Source: Larix kaempferi (Eukaryota; Streptophyta; Pinopsida; Pinales; Pinaceae). From it: 64,000 nucleotides of DNA. The translations under genes and the position numbers were made by a program. The notes beneath the pieces were generated by a model. It did no database searches. It saw only the letters and a list, made by a program, of their open reading frames with translations, and was not told the origin of the DNA. Of this stretch, positions 36,041-48,128 are shown piece after piece. The DNA is taken from the NCBI GenBank assembly GCA_027924585.1, contig BSBM01000370.1, positions 28,107,501 through 28,171,500 on the forward strand. The letters are read 5' to 3'. Within the stretch, counting starts at the first letter, position 1, and each line of letters starts with the position of its first letter.

Positions 36041-39000
36041 TCATGCTAGAAGGCCAACTGAAACCGAGCAAGAAATCAGTTTCTCTCTGGTCACTACCTT
36101 TGTGAACATGTCTGCAGGATTATGGCTAGTGTGTATCTTTTCCAACTTCAATAGTTCATCATCCAGAACAAACCATATGAAATGGTACTTGAGCTGTATA
36201 TGTTTAGTCCTGGAATGGAATGCTGAGTTCTTTGCAAGATGAATGGCACTCTGGATGTCACTATACAACCTGCTATCCTTCTGCTTCTTACCCACTTCCT
36301 CCATAAACCTCTGCAACCAAATCATTTCTTTACTAGCCTCTGTAACAGCAACATACTCTGCTTCCGTTGTTGAAAGTGCAACAACCTTTTGCAATCTCGA
36401 AATCCAACTTACTGTTGTTCCACCTACAGTAAACACATACACTGTGGTGCTCCTCCTGCTATCCCTATCACCTTCCATATCTGCATCAACATATACCTGT
36501 AGAACAGTTTCTAAACCTCCAAAACATAATGCCTGAGTGGTAGTACCTCTCAAATACCTGATAATCCACTCTACTGCCTTCCAATGTTCTTTACCTGGAT
36601 TGTTCATATATCTGCTCATAACTCCCACTGCTTGTGCAATATCTGGTCTTGTGCACACCATGGCATACATCAAGCTACCAACTGTTGATTGATAGAGAAT
36701 CTTGGGCATGTAATCTGTCTCTTCCTGTGTCTTGGGACACATTTTCTTACTTAGACTGAAATGGCTAGCCAAAATTGTACTTACTGGTTTTGCATTCTGC
36801 ATTCTGAACCTCTCCAACACCTTTTGTATGTACTCACTTTGAGAAAATGTCAATTTTTTATTTTTTCTGTCTCTTGTTATTCTCATACCAAGAATTTGCT
36901 TTGCAGCACCCAAATCCTTCATCACAAATGAATTAGCTAGCTTCCTTTTGAGTACATGTATATCCTATAGGTTAGACCCTGCAACAAGCATGTCATCCAC
37001 ATACAATAACAAGATAATATATCTTTCATTGTCTAGCTTCTTGAAATAAACACAGTGGTCAAAATGACATCTACTATAACCTTGTTCTGTCATAAACCTA
37101 TCAAATTTTAAATACCACTGCCTTGGAGCTTGCTTCAAGCCATACAAGCTCTTTTTCAACCTGCACACCAAATTCTCCTTCCCTTTGACCTCATACCCTT
37201 GTGGCTGCTGCACATATATCTCTTCCTCCAAATCCCCATGGAGAAAGGATGTTTTTACATCTAACTGTTCAAGATGCAAATCTTCTACCGCCACTAGACT
37301 TAAGATAGTCCTAATTGAAGTCATCTTAACAACAGGAGAAAATATTTCATCAAAATCTATACCTTTCTTCTGTGCAAACCCCTTTACAACAAGTCTCGCC
37401 TTGTACCACTTCTTACCTCCTTCTTCTTCCTTCAACTTGTAAATCCATTTGTTCTGCAATGCTCTTTTACCGGCAGGCAAATGAACCAAATCCCAAGTCT
37501 GGTTTCCTACCAATGAGTCCATCTCCCCATTCATGCCTTGCTGCCACTTCTTTCTAGTTTCCACCTGCATTACTTCTTCATAACATTCTGGTTCACCAGC
37601 ATCAGTCATCAAAAAATAATACATTGAAGGAGAGTATTGTTCAGGGAGTCTACTTAACCTGGTAGATCTTCTTGCAGTTGCAGGAGTTTCAGGCACTTGC
37701 TGTTGTTCTTGATTTTCTGGCACCTTTGGAACTTCATTTTCTATAATTTCATCAAGTACTGTGTACTCTGTGTTTTCCTTTTCCTGTTTCTTTCCCTACA
37801 ACTGATCTTTATACATGACCTTTTCATTGAATATGACATCTCTACTTCTAATGATTTTGTGATTTTCATAATCCCATAAACGATAACCAAAATCATCAAC
37901 CCCATATCCAATAAAGGTACATTTCTTGGATTTAGCTTCAAGCTTTGTTTTATTTTCTTTATCAATATGGACAAATGCTTCACAACTAAACGTTCTTAGA
38001 AATGAGTAGTTTACCTTTTTATCTGTCCATGCCTCCTCTGGAATACCACCATCCAAAGCACTTGAAGGTCCTATATTTATTAAATAAACAGCAGTATTTA
38101 CAACATCCGCACAAAACTGTAAGGGCAACCCTGCATGTAGTTTCATACATCTTGCACACTCCATGATCATTCTATTCATCCTTTCTGACACACCATTTTC
38201 TTGTGGTGTTCCTGGGACTGTCTTCTCTCTATGAATCCCATGGTATGAATAGTAACTATCAAACTCCTTGCCGCAGTACTCACCTCCATTATCAGATCTA
38301 AGACACTTCAACATTTTTCTTGTCTCATTCTCAACCAAAGCTTTCCACTTATTAAAAGTAGCAAACACATCAGCTTTCTGTCTAATGCAATAAACCCAAG
38401 TTTTCCTAGTTTCATCATCATAAAATGTAACACAATAATGAGAGCCACAAAGAGATTGTACGTGAGCCGGTCCCCATACATCTGTATGCACTAGCTTTAA
38501 CTTTTCATTCTTCTTATGTTTCCCAACCCTGAGAAATCTGACTCTTTTCTATTTTCCATAAACACAATTCTCACAGAATTCCAAACTTACCTGCTTCAAA
38601 TCTAGCAGCAACTTCCTTGAGTGGAGAATCTGCATCCCCTTCTCACTTATGTGGCCAAGCCTATGATGCCACAATGTTGTATATGTTCCTATGGAAGCTA
38701 AAGAGATAGAATGGTTAGTATTATGAGGACATAAATACAACATACCTACCCTGACTCCTTTTTCTATCACCATTGATCATTTAGTGATCTTCTACCACTT
38801 TTCTCCAAATGTCGATAGACAACCGCCATCTCCCAACTTCCCTATTGAGATCAAATTTATTTTCATCGTAGGAATATGCCTAACATCTTTTAACAGCCAG
38901 TCAATTCCATTCTTAACTTTTATCCATACCTTACCCATTCCAACAATTTTACATGGCTCATCATCACCCAATAAAACATGTCCAAAATCGTCTGGAACAT

Positions 39001-39857
39001 AATCATGAAATTATTTCCTATGGGGTGTAGCATGACATGAAGCCCCTGAATCTACTACCCAATAATCACTAGTATTATCTAATGCAAGAATCAAAGCATC
39101 TTGTAACACATCACCTGCTACATTTGCTTCTTGGATAGTTTCCTTCTGTGCATCTCCTATCTTCTTTAGAGATCTGCAGTCTTTCTTCAGATGTCCTTTT
39201 TTTTCCACAGTTCTAGCACTCTATATTTCCCAGTCTAGACTTGGATCTGCCCATTTTAGACTTCCCACGATTACCTTGGCTCTTTCCTCTCTCCTTTTGT
39301 CTTCCCCTAATCTCCATGGTCAACGCATTACCTGATGTCTCACCTGTTCTTTTTCTTCGCATTTCCTCACTAAGAATAACACCAATAACATCATCAAATT
39401 CCAAGGTGTTTGAACCAGAGACAGAGTTACTTACAGCCATGACCAAGTTATTCCAGCTTTCTGGCAATAAACACAAGATTAGAAGATCCCTAACCTCATC
39501 ATCAAATTTCACACTTACAGAACTTAGTTGATTTGTAACCGTATTAAACTCATTTAAATGATCAGTAATAGATCCACCTTCAAACATCTTCATATTAAAT
39601 AAACACTTCATTAGAAATACTTTGTTGGAGGCCGAGGGTTTCTCATATAGCTTACCCAGTGCGCTCATCAAACCCTCCGTTGTCGTTTCTTTTGAGATAT
39701 TGAAAGCCACCGACGAAGCCAGGCTCATCCGTATTGTTCCCAGAGCCTTTCTGTCAAGAACCTCCCATTCTTCGTCCTTCATGGCTGTCGGCTGCTTTCC
39801 TTTCCCTCCCAACGGTAGGAATAGATCCTTCTGGTACAGATAGTCCTCCATTTGCAT
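36041..39857 (-). pseudogene. Copia-3 gag-pol polyprotein, broken
   Basis: Gag from ATG 39857 (MQMEDYLYQKDLFLPLGGKG) is UBN2-type and ends at TAG 39213-39215, which falls inside the CCHC knuckle where Trp is expected. An extra A in an A-run then shifts the frame to GHLKKDC. Protease shows DYWVVDSGASCHATP, followed by stops near 39011 and 38772. GAG-pre-integrase has LWHHRLGHISEKGMQIL; integrase has HTDVWGP and LRSDNGGEY; then comes RT with YVDD at 36992-37003. Stops at 38549, 37796 and 36965 separate the pieces. RNase H (STTEAEYVAV) is in 36925-36041. All domains are recognisable but none is uninterrupted from gag to end. Confidence 0.93.
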
Positions 39858-39980
39858 CTTCCATAACTAAAAGTTTTGGCCGTTAAACTTCTCGACCTTA
39901 AACTTCCCTTCTTCTACCATTTCTCCCACTCGAACCAGAAACCCTAGCTTCCTGCGGGTTTATCTGCCAAATAGACCTTC

Positions 39981-39993
39981 AACTCTGATACCA
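39981..39993 (-). other. Primer-binding site of Copia-3 (initiator tRNA-Met type)
   Basis: Minus-strand TGGTATCAGAGTT lies two bases inside the 5' LTR edge and matches the usual TGGTATCAGAG. Confidence 0.85.
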
Positions 39994-39995
39994 AT

Positions 39996-40130
39996 TGTTA
40001 GAAAAACAGGATCGCGAAGCAATAACAATAAACAGAAATGCAAATATAATCACACACACATTACAAGAGAGACACAGATATATCGTGGTTCAACCCAACT
40101 TGGGCTATGTCCACACTAAAATTTTTTAGT
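39996..40130 (-). repeat. Copia-3 5' LTR, truncated
   Basis: Only the primer-proximal about 135 bp of the 375-bp LTR remain (TGTTAGAAAAACAGG to about TTAGTCCT). The rest was lost together with about 290 bp of Gypsy LTR. Confidence 0.85.
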
Positions 40131-40459
40131 CCTGATTATGATTAATGTGTGTGATTTAATACTGTTACTGTACTTACACGAGATATGTAAGCACTAGCTA
40201 CGCTTACATAACTCGCCTACATAATTATTAATTGCATGAAATAATGTTGAGTAATAATGTAATTATTGTTGATTAATAATTAATTAGTATTGATTACTAA
40301 ACGAACTATGGTTAATTTTGGTAGTAACTAATGCAATTAATTAGTAATGCTTGATTGATTGTTATTAAATTTATCTAGTCAAGACTAAGGGTTAAAATGT
40401 TAAATGTAATTATCATGTCAATTAGGTTAATATTAAATTGTTCAGTTAATATTGATTAT

Positions 40460-41780
40460 ATGTTAATAATGTTAATTGATTAATCTACCTTTAGGAGAAA
40501 TACCTCTTAATAGCTTAGTAGATCCCCTTTGCTGCTCCTTTGCTATGCTATAGCCCTGCAACCAAAAGTTTCCCCAACCTTATGAAACTCAACTAGCCCA
40601 AATTGAGTTGCCACCCTACAACCAGAGAAGTCTCACCGACCACCCAACTCCAAAGGAACCCCTTTGGACCCCTGAGCCAAAACCGAGTACAAGTCAACCA
40701 ATTAGATCCCCCTATGAATTCTCCAACAAGAACCCCCTTTCTCCTCTCCTCTGAAAAATTCTATCTCTGCTATGAAAACTTCCACAAAGTATCCCAAGGT
40801 AAAGATCCCCCTGTCTTCCCTCTCTTCTCCACCTTATTCCCATGTCTTGCCGACTCTTTTTCCCTTCCATCACTACCCGTATCCTCTCATTAATGTTTTA
40901 GTCTCCATGTCTTTCCTCGAGCCCATCCCCCATGACTCTCATTAATGATTAAAATAATATATATATATATATAGTGTAATAAATGCACGGGTTGGGTCAC
41001 ATGTGGTTTATTTTTACACGTTTCAACCATATTAACTTCTAATTTACATTCTTGGGCTTGTAACTCAAGTTTCACAATTATAACTAATAATTATTTTTTT
41101 ATTTATTTAATTAACTCAAAAAAAGTCAACACTTGTCTATTTTGAGTAAATAAATAAAAAATAATAATTATTAGTTATAAAATTGCGAAACTTTAGTTAC
41201 AAGCCCAAAAATGTAAATTAGAATTTAATACGGTTGAAACGTGTAAAAATAAAACACATGTGAACCAACCCATGGATTTATTACACTATATATATATTAT
41301 TTTAATCATTAATGGGAGTCATGGGGATGGGCTCGAGGAAAGACTTGGAGACTAAAACATTAATGAGAGGATAGGGGTAGTGATGGCAGGGAAAAAGAGT
41401 CGGCAAGACATGGGAATAAGGTGGAGAAGAGAGGGAAGACAAGGGGATCTTTACCTTGGGATATTTTGGGGAAGTTTTCATAGCAGAGATAGGATTTTTC
41501 AGAGGAGAGGAGAAAGGGGGTTCTTGTTGGAGAATTCACAGAGGGATCTAGCTGGTTGACTTGTACTCGGTTTGGGCTTGGGGGTCCAAAGGGGTACCTT
41601 TGGAGCTGGGTGGTCAACGAGACTTCTCCGGTTGGCAGGGTGGAAACTCAGTTTGGGATGGTTGAGTTTCATAAGGTTGGGGAAGCTTTTGGTTGCAGGG
41701 ATACAACATAGCAAAGGAGCAACAAAGGGGATCTACTAATCTATTAAGAGGTATTTCTCCTAAAGGTATATTAATCAATT
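40460..41780. repeat. 1.3-kb palindrome inside Gypsy LTR-1
   Basis: Arms at about 40460-41112 and 41137-41780 are reverse complements with minor differences. Examples are TTTAGGAGAAATACCTCTTA at 40490 against TAAGAGGTATTTCTCCTAAA near 41747, and the mirrored CAAGTCAACC / GGTTGACTTG pair. The centre lies near 41125 in an A/T-rich loop around TCAACACTTGTCTA. The ORF pairs 40603-40893 and 41360-41617 are mirror images and not genes. LTR-2 keeps only the centre and the first part of the right arm (about 52590-52720). Confidence 0.88.
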
Positions 41781-42073
41781 TCTAACCCTGTAAATCATTA
41801 TTATCAAATTAGTGAAAAATGAAAAATGAAATTTATGTGAATTAGTACTGTCATATATTATATGTTGTTACACCTGCAAGATAGTAACTGTTAGAAACAA
41901 TAAAATAGCACCTATAGTTATTCAAACCTGTAAATGTAAACTTTATGTTTTTACAGACATGAAACTTAAACATAAACCACAAAACAGAAACTGAAATTTG
42001 ACACAATATGTACAGATAGAAAATGAGTAGCTTTATTGATAAAAACAGAAAAACTAGGATGGGGTCGTACATA

Positions 42074-42082
42074 TGGTATCAG
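42074..42082 (+). other. Primer-binding site of the Gypsy element
   Basis: TGGTATCAG begins two bases after the LTR-1 end (GTCGTACA). It matches the start of the initiator tRNA-Met site; the following bases (CCTAAGCC) are diverged. Confidence 0.6.
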
Positions 42083-42399
42083 CCTAAGCCGAATGTGTCG
42101 GCACCATCGCCCGAGAGCATCCTTATATTGCGCTCACTGGAAGCAATAAATGAAACACTATGAGGACTACAGAGAGGAAGTGTTACCTCAGAGGTAGAAG
42201 GCCCCTCCACTAAGGGAGGAAGTTTCCGTGTTAGAAGTGAATACGGTACCAAGACCTCCGCATCAGGATATCACAAGGGAGCTTTAGAACATAAGGATTC
42301 CAGAGTTTTCAGGAGGTCAAGCAGGGATATGAGCAGAGTCTTAGTTGGAAGAGATGACCAGGTCATTAACCTTATAGGAGTACACTTCCACATCCAAGT

Positions 42400-43200
42400 C
42401 TAAGATCGCAATATTTCAGCTTAAGGGAGTTGCTTTGAACTGGTGGGGGAACCAAGAAAGGTAGCTACACCTTACACTAGACACGGTCCCATGGGAACTG
42501 TTTGTGGAAAATTTCAAAGGGAAGTACTTACCCGCATCCTACCAGGAAGAACAAGCAGGGGCTCTTCATGCCTTGGTACAAAGGCATCTATCCGTGGAGG
42601 AGTATGAATAAAGGTTCATGGAATTGGTCAAGTATGTTCCATACTTGGACAACGACGAACGCCAGGTTGAGTGCTTCGTGTATGGGCTCAATACCAAGAT
42701 CAGGGCCGAAGTATGGATGTGGAAACCAACTTCGGTTGCTGAAGCGGTTGATTGCGCTCGTTACACAGAGGAGATGCTGGGTGCAAATCCCATCAGGTCA
42801 TTCAACTCTCAATAGTAAGGGTTTGTGGGGAAGGCCCCTCGAAACTACCCTCGGGGAGGATATGTGAGGCCACCTCCATACGGAAACAAGAGCACACCAA
42901 GAGTTGTAGCGGTAGATAGATCAGTGGCAATTAGGGCGATGCCCTAGACAGCCACAGGAACTCACCAGGGTGTGCGGAATTTTAGAGGACCAGTCGGCAA
43001 GGGAAGGGGTCCCAGGGGGAAGAACCCCTCTCAAAGATATAAACAAGTTATCTCGCCCACTCCATTACAGGTTGCTTGTTGGTGATGTGGAGGTACACAT
43101 TACCAGCATGACTGTCCCGAATTACGATCAAGTACAGTGCATTGAGAAGGAAAGGCTCCAATGGGGAGTGGGGGTAGTAGGCATTAGATCTCGGCAGCAG
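42400..43200 (+). pseudogene. Gypsy gag, broken
   Basis: Retrotransposon gag fold visible as FQLKGVALNWWGNQER, VPWELFVENFKGKYLP and YEERF-like / FMELVKYVPYLDNDERQ (open at 42618-42815). A zinc knuckle near 43072-43110 reads C-W-stop-C...H...C, with TGA where a residue (probably Trp) should be. Stops near 42463, 42606 and 42814 break it. The 5' end of gag is too eroded to place. Confidence 0.78.
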
Positions 43201-43232
43201 TAAACAACCATCAGGAAGAGCACCAATCCACT

Positions 43233-43637
43233 ATGGTGAAATCATTAGATACAGTCAATAATGTTAAGCTTAGAATATTGTTTGATCCTGGTGCTACAGA
43301 TAGTTTTATTTCACCATATGCATTGGACAAATGTGGGTTGGCAGCCTACGAGCATGACGATTTCAACTTAGTTGAAATGGCTTCAGGGGTAAAGCAAGCA
43401 GTAGGACCTAGTGTCAACAAGTGCATAGTGGATCTCGAGGTGTGTGTTACACAAGTCAAAGTGTATGTCACCACCCTCAGAACTTATGATCTCATCATAG
43501 GTATGAATTGGCTTGAGGAACATCGAGCTTTCTTGGACTGTTATGGAAAGAAATTTATTTGCATTGATGAAAAAGGAGAGGCCATCGAGATCCAAGGTAT
43601 AAACGGAAGGTGTCCCTACGTTTCATATCCACGATGA
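43233..43637 (+). pseudogene. Gypsy aspartic protease fragment
   Basis: Open frame of 134 codons with LFDPGATDSFIS, the retropepsin active-site region with DPGA in place of DSGA, then TYDLIIGMNWLEEH, the conserved downstream motif of Ty3-gypsy protease. It ends at TGA 43635-43637, before the RT linker. Catalytic Asp is retained. Confidence 0.85.
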
Positions 43638-45160
43638 ACGTAAAGCGACGTATGCGACAGGGATGTTAGTTGTATATTGTTGAAGCGGTAAACAATGAGA
43701 AGGGACCCTCCTTTGATGAGTACCCAGTGTTAGCTGAATTCAGTGACGTCTTTCCAAAGGAATTACCTGGGTTACCTCCTAAGAGGGAACTTGATTTTAC
43801 CATTGAGGTAAAACCCGATTTGGAGCCAACATCAAAGACACCATATAGGATGACGGCCTGGAACTTTGTGAGTTGCAAATGCAGTTGAAGGAACTGCTAG
43901 ACCTAGGGTTCATCAGACCAAGCATTTCACCATGGGGTGCATCGGTAATTTTTGTGAAGAAGAAGGATGGTTCCTTGCGTATTTGCATAGATTACCGAGA
44001 TTTGAATAGAGCCACAGTGAAGAATAGATACCCGATACCTCAAATAGATCACCTCTTTGATCAAATGAAAGGGGCGGCAGTCTTTTCAAAGATCGACTTA
44101 TGATCAGATTACCACTAGCTACGGATTAAGGAAGGTGAAATACCAAAGACTGATTTTCGAACAAGGTTTGGGCACTATGAGTTTGCAGTGGTACCCTTTG
44201 GTTTGACCTATTCATGAGTCTCATGAATAGCGTGTTTCGAAAATACCTAGATCAGTTTGTGCAATTCTTCTTGGATGACATCCTCATCTACTACAAGAAT
44301 GAAAGTGAACACGAAGAACACTTGCGGATAGTGTTTTCATGCTTAAGGGAGCATCAGTTGTACGGTAAGTTGTCCAAATGCTCATTTTATCAGAAGGAGA
44401 TCCATTATCTAGGGCATATAATTTCAGGTGAGGGAATTTCAGTGGACCCTGATAAAGTGAAGGCCATAATGGATTGGCTCGTGCCAAGGAATGTGCATGA
44501 AGTGAGAAGCTTCATGGGGTTAGCCGGGTATTATAGAAGGTTTGTTGAGGGTTTCTCAAAAATCGCAAAACCCATAACTACCTTATAGAGTAAAGGAACT
44601 AGGTACGAATAGACGGATGAATGCGATGTCACATTCGTTGATTTGAAAAGACTATTGACGAGTGCACCAATTCTTCGAGTTCCAGATATGGAGAAGGAAT
44701 TCACAATTTGTACAGATGCCTCAAGACAAGGTTTGGGTGCAGTGTTGAGGAAGGAAGGTGGGGTAATAGCTTATGGTTGAGAAAGTTAAAAACACATGAA
44801 GAGAACTACCCTACCCATGACCTAGACTTGGATGCGGTGATGCTAGATTTGAAGCTTTGGAGACATTAGCTTGTTGGACAAAGCTTTGAGCTCAAGTCTG
44901 ATCACCAAAGCTTAAGGTATATCTTCACTCAGAGAGACCTAAATGCTAGGCAAAGGAAATGGAGTGAATTCATGAGTGAGTCTGATTTTGGGATTTCATA
45001 CATCAAAGGGAAGGAGAATGTGGTAGCCAATGCCTTAAGCAGAAAACCAAGACTTTTCTCTCTTATACCTTTGAAGGTTGATTTGAGGGAAAGATTTTTA
45101 GGACAGCTAATTGGGGATAGTGGTACCTAAAGGTCACATCGGCACTCCAAAATGGGAAAC
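43638..45160 (+). pseudogene. Gypsy reverse transcriptase and RNase H, broken
   Basis: LPGLPPKRELDFTIEVKPD introduces RT. A frameshift near 43865 moves to [20 protein letters not shown] and [21 protein letters not shown] 44101-44103 and TAG 44119-44121 interrupt it. A small deletion near 44210 removes the NAPATF-type stretch. FLDD is at 44268-44279. RNase H is seen as [20 protein letters not shown] and a broken copy of the HxxNY region, then VANALSRKP near 45030. Confidence 0.88.
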
Positions 45161-45162
45161 CG

Positions 45163-45812
45163 GTGGGGCCTAAGTTTGAAGGCTATGAGTTGGAAGTTGA
45201 TGGTTTGTTAAGGTATCAAGGAAGGATGTGTATTCCCGAGGAGGGAGATATTAGAGAGACTATCCTTAAGGAGGCCCACAGAGCAGTGTATTGTGCACAC
45301 CCGAGTGTAAAGAAGATGTATGCAGACATGAAGCAACTCTTCTTTTGGGTAGGGATGAAGAGCGACGTGGTCAAATTTGTCTCTAGGTGCCTTGAGTGTC
45401 AACAAGTAAAAGTTGATCATCACCACCCGGCAGGACTGTTACAGCCACATGACATTCCTATGACGAAGTGGGAGGTTATCTCTATGGACTTCGTGGTGGG
45501 ATTTCCTCTTACCTCTCATAGGCATGACGCCATTATGGTCATCATTGACAAACTGACCAAAATTGCTCACTTCATTCGAGTTAAGGAGACCTATGATGTC
45601 ACGGATGTAACACGTGTGTTCATAAATGACGTTGTTCGTCTCCATGGGTTTCCCAAGAATATTATCTCGGACAGATATTCCAGGTTTACGTCCAGGTTTT
45701 GGACCAGTTTGCAGTCATCGTTGGGTACTCAGTTGAACCTAAGCACCGCTTACCATCCAGAGACAGATGGGAAAACAGAAAGAGTAAATCAAGTGATGGA
45801 GGACATGCTGAG
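45163..45812 (+). pseudogene. Gypsy integrase, N-terminal part (split)
   Basis: Shows the H-H-C-C zinc domain (HRAVYCAHPSVKKMY ... CLECQQVK) and the core (SMDFVVGFP, ISDRYSRFTSRFW, STAYHPETDGKTERVNQ). The first catalytic Asp and the Glu region are present. In the second motif, ISDRYSRF carries Tyr where Gly or Asp is usual. Coding sequence stops at MEDML, where the palindromic insertion begins at 45813, and resumes at 50486. Confidence 0.9.
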
Positions 45813-47092
45813 TGTAATGCCCCATATTTTGACTAGGCGTGTTTATCAGTCAGACATATCACACTTTATTTGTTTATTATCTATTGGACTCAACTAGACT
45901 AAGTGAACTGTATTTCTAGCACATTACACCTGATTATATGTTTCTACTATGTTATAATGTTACTATGCTTATGATGATACCATGATTATGATGATTAGGA
46001 TGCTATTATTCTCATAATGTTATTATGTTATGATGTTATAGTTATCATGAGATTCCTTTCTTTCATACTGACATTGTATGTTTAATTGTCATCCTTGATG
46101 AAATGTGTTATATATGTAGTACATGGATTCCAACCCATGATGTGATCGATTGAATGATTTTATGTGATGAAATGAAATGATGTTGATAATATGGATGAGT
46201 TGAGGATCAGAAATATTTGTTATGAATATATGGTTGCAAAGTACTAATCCGCAGGACACAGGGGCTATGTAATAGCCAGATACTTGATATGAAGTATGGT
46301 ACAATATCGATATTACAGAGAGCCTTTTTTACCAAAGTTGATGATACGACAACACATTCCAATAATCTCGATAGCAGCACAGTATGTTTTGATAAGGTAT
46401 AGACCCAGGATGTTGAGAGGGATGGATGTATGTTCCACCCTATGTTTCTATAATACCTGAGGTCGTGGGAGGGCCGCGCTGAGACACGCTCCCCAAGTTG
46501 TTGTGATGAAGATGGTCAGATGCCTGCTAGGAGAGGCTAGGTCCGCTAGTTAGCCAACGCTATCACTCTCAAGTTCTATGTGGCCAGGTCAGTATAGCTG
46601 ACATCCACTTTTGTACTAGCAGATGAAGGATAGGGAGGATGTGGACGTAGGTTAGGATGGGAGGATATGTTAGTACTGTTAAGGGTTGGGTATTCCTTGA
46701 TCCTAACTTAGTAGTAGTAGGTACCTCTTCCTTGAAAATAATTGATTGATTAATTATTAAGAATCTGAAAATATAATGATGTTATAATTTGATTGGTTAA
46801 TTGTTAAATGACTAAAAGATACTAAAATGCTTATGTTGAATGTATGTTTGTCATGTCTGCATGAATGATTTGATTCCGTCAGTTAGTAAATACACATAGG
46901 AGAAATAATGTTTTCATATAGTACATATATGATTTGTGCATACGTTGGCCACGCATGCACACCTTGCACATGTACACTAGTATTAATATGATAAATGATA
47001 AACATGATAAAGGATCATAATCTTGTTTTGTATAAGATTCAGTCGTGCATTAATCATGTTCGGATAATGATTGTTTAATTCATGTGGATATG

Positions 47093-47101
47093 TATAAATA
47101 G
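47093..47101 (+). promoter_or_regulatory. TATA box in left arm of the palindromic insertion
   Basis: TATAAATAG at about 1.28 kb from the arm start. LTR-2 has the identical box at about 1.32 kb. The right arm has the mirrored TTATTTATA near 49160. The shared placement supports each arm being an LTR. Confidence 0.6.
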
Positions 47102-48098
47102 GTCAATTGATTTATTTAAGTAAGCTACTTCTAAGTGATGCATTGGTAATTAATCATTGTAGTTAGTAACATAGTTATTGCTTGGTTTACACTAACAACA
47201 CTATTCGGTTTAGCATACGTATCATTCTAATTAAACTATTAAACATGTTTTGTTTAAAATAAATTGATATATCATAGTTCCTTTCTTTAAAAGAATTATT
47301 ATTATTAGGACTATTACTTGACAATCATAATTTGTGTTCATTGTTTAAATAAATTGTTCTATTATCGGGAAAGTTTACATGCTTGATTGAAAAAGAAAGA
47401 ATATTGGTAGAATAACCCAATAGGATATGATTGAATGATTTTAATATTATTTTATTCAAATGATATGATTACTAAACTTATTTTACAAATTAAAACATGA
47501 TGGTGAAATCTGATTTGTATTGAATATTAAGCATCTCAATTATGAAAAGTCAAGCATGGCATTTATTATTCTATCTTAAAAATTTAAAACAAGAGCGGTG
47601 GATTGAACTGTCAATTCGTAAATAAGCCTCCTAAAAACCAATAGTGGTCATTCCAAGAATAGATAAATAAATGGGGTCACTTTGACAGGAACAACATAAT
47701 TATCATTTTATTGTTTAAATGCATGAGAAGAAGAAAAACGATTCGGTAAATATATTAAATATTATTTATTCTTGAAGAGTGGAATAACATTAATGATTTT
47801 GGGTTTTGAGACATTAAGTGAGGGTGATGGAGTAAGGATGAAGGAAGGGGGAGGAAAATTTGGATATATAGGAAATGTCTTACGATGAAAGGGGGAGGAC
47901 GGGAGGAGGATAGAGGTAGTATTATGAAAGGGGATAGAAAACTCAAGGTGGGGGAAAAATAAGGAAGGAAAATAATTCTCGGAAGTGAAGGAAGATTGAC
48001 AAAATGAGGCTCCTCTCGGGATTATTGGTCTGTGGGATCGGGGGCTAGGAAACCCATCGATTTTCTAGGGCCAGCACAATAAGAGTTGGTCGGCAAGG

Positions 48099-48128
48099 TG
48101 CTTCACCTATTTTGGTTTAGGTGAAGCA
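48099..48128. other. Centre of the 4.7-kb palindrome
   Basis: TGCTTCACCT and AGGTGAAGCA pair around the 10-nt spacer ATTTTGGTTT. Arms continue outward as CTAGGGCCAGCAC / GTGCTGGCCCTAG with a few mismatches. Confidence 0.9.

Larger units (their letters stand above)
35590..40130 (-). mobile_element. Copia-3: Ty1-copia element inside Gypsy LTR-1
   Basis: Minus-strand element with 3' LTR 35590-35964, gag-pol 36041-39857, primer site 39981-39993 and a 5' LTR of which only the inner part survives (39996 to about 40130). The right edge fuses straight into Gypsy LTR sequence (GATTATGATTAATGTGTGTG), so a deletion removed the outer part of the 5' LTR plus adjacent Gypsy LTR. No target duplication can therefore be read. 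Confidence 0.92.
34863..42071 (+). repeat. Gypsy LTR-1, interrupted
   Basis: Starts TGTAATGCCCCATTTTGAC and ends GTCGTACA just before the primer site. It matches LTR-2 over its first about 727 bp (34863-35589), again over about 40135-40375, and over its last about 290 bp. In between lie Copia-3 (35590 to about 40130) and a palindrome (about 40460-41780). About 290 bp present in LTR-2 (about 52002-52290) are missing at the Copia-3 right junction. Confidence 0.85.

Noticed and set aside
40603-41714. Similar proteins on opposite strands (96 and 85 codons)
   Set aside because: Mirror images from the 1.3-kb palindrome in the Gypsy LTR.
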